63,035 nucleotides of DNA from Lingula anatina (taxonomy: Eukaryota > Brachiopoda > Lingulata > Lingulida > Lingulidae), in contig NW_019775552.1 of the NCBI RefSeq assembly GCF_001039355.2, forward strand, positions 90,479 through 153,513, read 5' to 3'. Made by a program: the position numbers and the translations under genes. The notes beneath the pieces are model-generated. The model did not search any database, had not been told where the DNA came from, and saw only the letters and a program-made list of their open reading frames with translations. Of the stretch, positions 60,101 through 63,035 are shown piece by piece. Within the stretch, counting starts at the first letter, position 1. Every line of letters begins with the position of its first letter.

Positions 60101-62824
60101 GATAAAACCCTTTAATTCATATCTTTCTTTATCAATTTAGGGGAAAAAAATGACGTGGATTCGACCCTGTCAGGGGACATAGCAGTGCTTCATAAACGGT
60201 ATCTGCTGCCTCCCCGCTTGGCTCTCAGAAATGAGGGGTTGAAGCAGGGGTCTGGGCTGGCAGTGACCAAAATGACCAGACTTCCTTTGAATTGTGATTT
60301 GATATAATATAATACACTGTATATGTATAACTTCCAACTCTTGGGGTTGTCTTATCTCAATAAAGAACATTATTTTTAAAGATGCACTTACAGTCAAATC
60401 TTTGCAACAAAAGCCGGCCAAATTCCACCATATAGTTTCAGATTACATTACTTACAGAATGTTACCCGAAAAATGATATTTGAACGAATACTTTCTGCTT
60501 AAATCCTGTGCTATGGTGTTTATACTGGTATAACCTAGGCAGATACGACAGTGCAAAGGCATGTTTTGCCTGTCATATCACTTATGCATTGCTTTCTATG
60601 GCGACATTCTGGCTGCGTATATTTCCACCGCTATCGATTAAAACTAATTTAACCCACTTCTCTCAGATTCATGCACATTTTTTAGGCTCGCGTGAAACAC
60701 CGCAATCAGACTTTTAAGGCCATATCCTCATGAAACCGTAGCTCGAATAACGTGTTGTTAAACATGTACTACGACCCACGATAGGCCGACATCTCTATTT
60801 GGTAACAGGACGTTACACTCATGTATGTTAAAAATATCGGCAGATGCACATTTTAACTATTTCTCTTCATTTTTAAGAAGCCATTTTGACGAAATAGGCC
60901 TACCTGAAAAAAACGGACCGACTGCACACCCAAGTCCTATGCCAGACCGCAATATAACAAACAAAGTTTGCACATCCTGTCCACTGAGAACTTCAGCACA
61001 AGCGGCATACCAAGCTGCTATGATGGGCCCTTGACCAAGTCCCAAAACTGGTAAAGAATAAGATAACAGTAGTCCCTGTTATAGTTTATTAAAAGTGAAA
61101 AGAAACCTGGAATGTGCGAAAAAATCTAAACAAAAAAGTGAACGCTTTCCATATTTCTCCCACATTGACGGTTTAAGTTGCCTTTTATATTTTGGATTAA
61201 ATTTATATGTTTTCCTAGTGCCAATAAGTACGAGAGAAAGTAATAATGTGACCCTTACCAGTACTGTATATGAACATCCACGTCAATGTCGTAAAAAATG
61301 GAGCAAGAACATTGTTGACCATAAGTAAACTTGCACAGATCACGTAGATGTAAAGAATGTAGCCTTTCACACGGTCCCCCAGTGTAGACACGAGCAGACG
61401 ACTCAAAAATCCCGCCACGCCGTCTGCAGTCAAACAGTGAACGCCATCTTTCGACGTGTATCCTAAAATTTCCACTTGCCTTACCTGGAACAATTCGAAT
61501 ATTTATGAGACTGAATAACTCCACGATGAAATAAACTTGAAAATTGGATACATACTAGGAGAAACATTTATGGAATGGTAGAATACATGCGTAGGATCAG
61601 GTGCGGAATACAGATTTAAATGCAAATGGTTACAAAAGGACGAATCGTTTGAACCTAAATCAATTAAATATATTGGTATTTATAAGTTGTATTGGTGGTT
61701 TTACGTCAATGATACGCGTTATTCTTGGCATCAGCAACACGTCAAGGTTAAGTTACCACGCACGTTCTGCATAAAATTAGTTTTATTCGACTTGACTATG
61801 TAGTAAATATATCGAACTGGGAACGTGTGGACACCAAAACATGGGATCAGCAAAGGGTGTGTTTGCCGACAAATATCTAAACCTAGTTAAAAAACACAAG
61901 TATACAGTCATTTCAGCATTTTTCTCTGCCTTAAACCTTTCTTACCAAAATTGCATAGGAAATTGTTTGGCATATACCCTTGCTCAGGTAGATGACAAAC
62001 CATATCACCATGACTACGGTGCGAATCTGCTGACTCCATTTTATCTCAACAGAGGGCGGGGCTTTGTGCCCAGGAAAAAGAAGAGCATATGGCTGTATCG
62101 CTTCTCGTAGCGCCTCTTTCGATGGTTTGTTCAAAGTGTGGATTGTAACGGTAGCCCACAACGCGTACAAGGTCGCTAGAACAAGATACCCGTATCTCCA
62201 TCCGATTGTCTGATGTAGCCATTGTATAAAGTTTCCAAAAACGACTGTACCTGAAACAAGTACAGCATGATGGGTGGATATAACGGCTCAATACCAACTG
62301 TAACACGGCTAATTAAGTAAAGGAGGTCATGTAGTGAAAATAAACTTGCGTAGAACGCTTCCCTTTCACTAATTATTATAATTAAAGAAACTTTAAATTC
62401 AAATGGAGCTGTTAGGCATTAAATTGAAAAGGCGAACAAAATCCCTTTCCAATAAAGTCTTTTATTCAGAAGTTTCTCTGGTGAATCTGTACATGTAAAA
62501 GTCGAAAAAAAACCTACTTACCCAGAGGCATGGTAACCATAGACCAGCTAGTGCACATCACGTGGTATCTATGTTCCCATGGAAACCAGTCAGCCACGAT
62601 CAGGTATAATGGCGATACAAGAATGTTTATCCCTAGACCGTATAAGACCCCATGGGAAAATATAAGGTATAGCACACTGGGGGCAATTGCAGATAGGCTT
62701 AATCCTAATACAACCAAAACAGTCCCAACGAATGCTGAAATTTTATAGCCACAGTCATGTGATGTGATTTTCCCTATGAAGCTCAAGGCAGCGCAGCACA
62801 GGAAGAAGACAGATTGGATAACAC
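57127..62824 (-). CDS. MFS carrier, monocarboxylate-transporter-like (SLC16 family), 3' part
   Basis: Multi-pass transporter of the major facilitator superfamily, most like SLC16/MCT-type carriers of small monocarboxylates or related solutes. Exons on the minus strand: 62824-62522, 62250-61946, 61484-61259, 61047-60904, 57275-57127 (TAG stop). All phases match, and the frame stays open through 1127 nt. The first visible exon enters in phase 1, so at least one upstream exon with membrane segment 1 and the start lies beyond the window. Visible features are a YGLGINILVSPLYLIVADWF membrane pair in the first exon, a short central cytoplasmic loop (about residues 130-165 of the visible part), GFLSRLLVSTLGDR in the MFS loop position, and the ending VGPFFSG|GVIYDISGSYK plus a final membrane segment. 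The central loop is shorter than in mammalian MCT1-4. The last intron (3.6 kb) is unusually long for this locus. The substrate is uncertain. Confidence 0.82.
57584..58222. other. Overlapping ORFs inside the last SLC16 intron, unrecognised
   Basis: Plus-strand 57770-58222 is open for 150 codons, and the minus strand is open over 57584-57898 (104 codons). They overlap, so at most one is real. The minus-strand ORF contains two similar units (TLPNQARSF and TLPHKAKSF) that stem from a direct DNA repeat at 57752-57782 and 57829-57859 with a period of about 77 bp. I recognise no domain. A decayed mobile element or chance is most likely. Confidence 0.25.
58223..59284. other. SLC16 intron stretch without recognisable content
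   Basis: AT-rich sequence. I see no exon, transposon end or structured repeat that I can support. Confidence 0.5.
59285..59345 (+). pseudogene. tRNA-Arg-like relic or SINE head
   Basis: Contains an A-box-like CTTAGTGGATAACGCG (about 59299-59314) and a B-box-like GGTTCGTGTCA (59330-59340) with AAAGATT between them, in the order of a eukaryotic tRNA-Arg. About 12 bases covering the anticodon arm are missing, so it cannot be a functional tRNA. Confidence 0.35.
59537..59751. mobile_element. 215-bp MITE with TTA target duplication
   Basis: Flanked by TTA at 59534-59536 and 59752-59754. It is the reverse-orientation relative of 31040-31264 (shared TAGATCGATCT ends, CCGCCTAC / GTAGGCGG core and CCCCCAGGGAGTTAGGTCGA block). 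It lies in the last SLC16 intron. Confidence 0.75.
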
Positions 62825-63035
62825 CTGGGAGACAATATACAATTCGTAAGTTTAAGTATAAATAAATGAATATGAGAATAAAAACACATAAAACATGCTG
62901 TTAAGTTGAAGAAGATAACCTTTTTCTTTATACAATAAGGTATCCTGAATATTAAATGTGTAACAGCGGCGTTTTACTGAAACAGTGAGAACATGTATGA
63001 TTATTTATAGGTAGGCCTATCTGTATGTTTTTTTT
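62825..63035. other. SLC16 intron at the right window edge
   Basis: Intron preceding the 62824-62522 exon, with an AG acceptor at 62826-62825 on the minus strand. The upstream exon is not in the window. Confidence 0.7.

Noticed and set aside
1-63035. CRISPR arrays, operons, ribosome binding sites
   Set aside because: None seen, and not expected in animal nuclear DNA. The regular repeats are microsatellites or transposons.

Overview
This window is animal nuclear DNA. It is AT-rich and gene-sparse, and its genes are split into short exons with GT-AG introns of about 0.1-3.6 kb. It is rich in microsatellites and small inverted-repeat transposons. The gene families and repeat style suggest a marine invertebrate; I cannot name the phylum. 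All exon limits below come from manual splice-site and phase matching, so each joined reading frame stays open. Three single N bases (8385, 23662, 55210) look like contig joins.

Layout. (1) 1-18997, minus strand: two near-identical copies of a copper-transporting P1B ATPase (ATP7A/B family). Copy B (8713-18982) has the start codon and 18 exons (1200 codons) but stops before the GDGxNDxP part of the P-domain. Copy A (111-8259) lacks the first exon and runs off the left edge. They meet at the N at 8385, exactly where their similarity ends, so this may be two alleles placed side by side rather than two genes. (2) 19000-25150: intergenic, with a small transposon, an unrecognised basic ORF and a LINE reverse-transcriptase fragment. 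(3) 25155-46332, plus strand: two complete tandem genes for SLC15/POT-type transporters (498 and 481 residues, ten exons each with the same phases), inside a roughly 11.8-kb duplicated unit. Comparing the copies dates several transposon insertions and reveals empty and filled target sites. (4) 47777-53014, minus strand: a complete six-exon flavin-containing monooxygenase (435 residues). (5) 53015-57126: repeat-rich spacer with an N and Tc1 relics. (6) 57127-62824, minus strand: the 3' five exons of an SLC16/monocarboxylate-transporter-like MFS gene, whose 5' end lies beyond the window.

The genes do not form a pathway. They are a membrane copper pump, two proton/oligopeptide-family carriers, a soluble or ER-associated oxygenase and an MFS carrier. 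The main interest is structural: the ATP7 junction with its reciprocal truncations, seven metal-binding domains in one ATP7, POT carriers that lack the first acidic residue of the ExxER motif, and a set of nested non-autonomous transposons (TTAA, TTA, TA and 8-bp target types) whose insertion sites can be read base by base.
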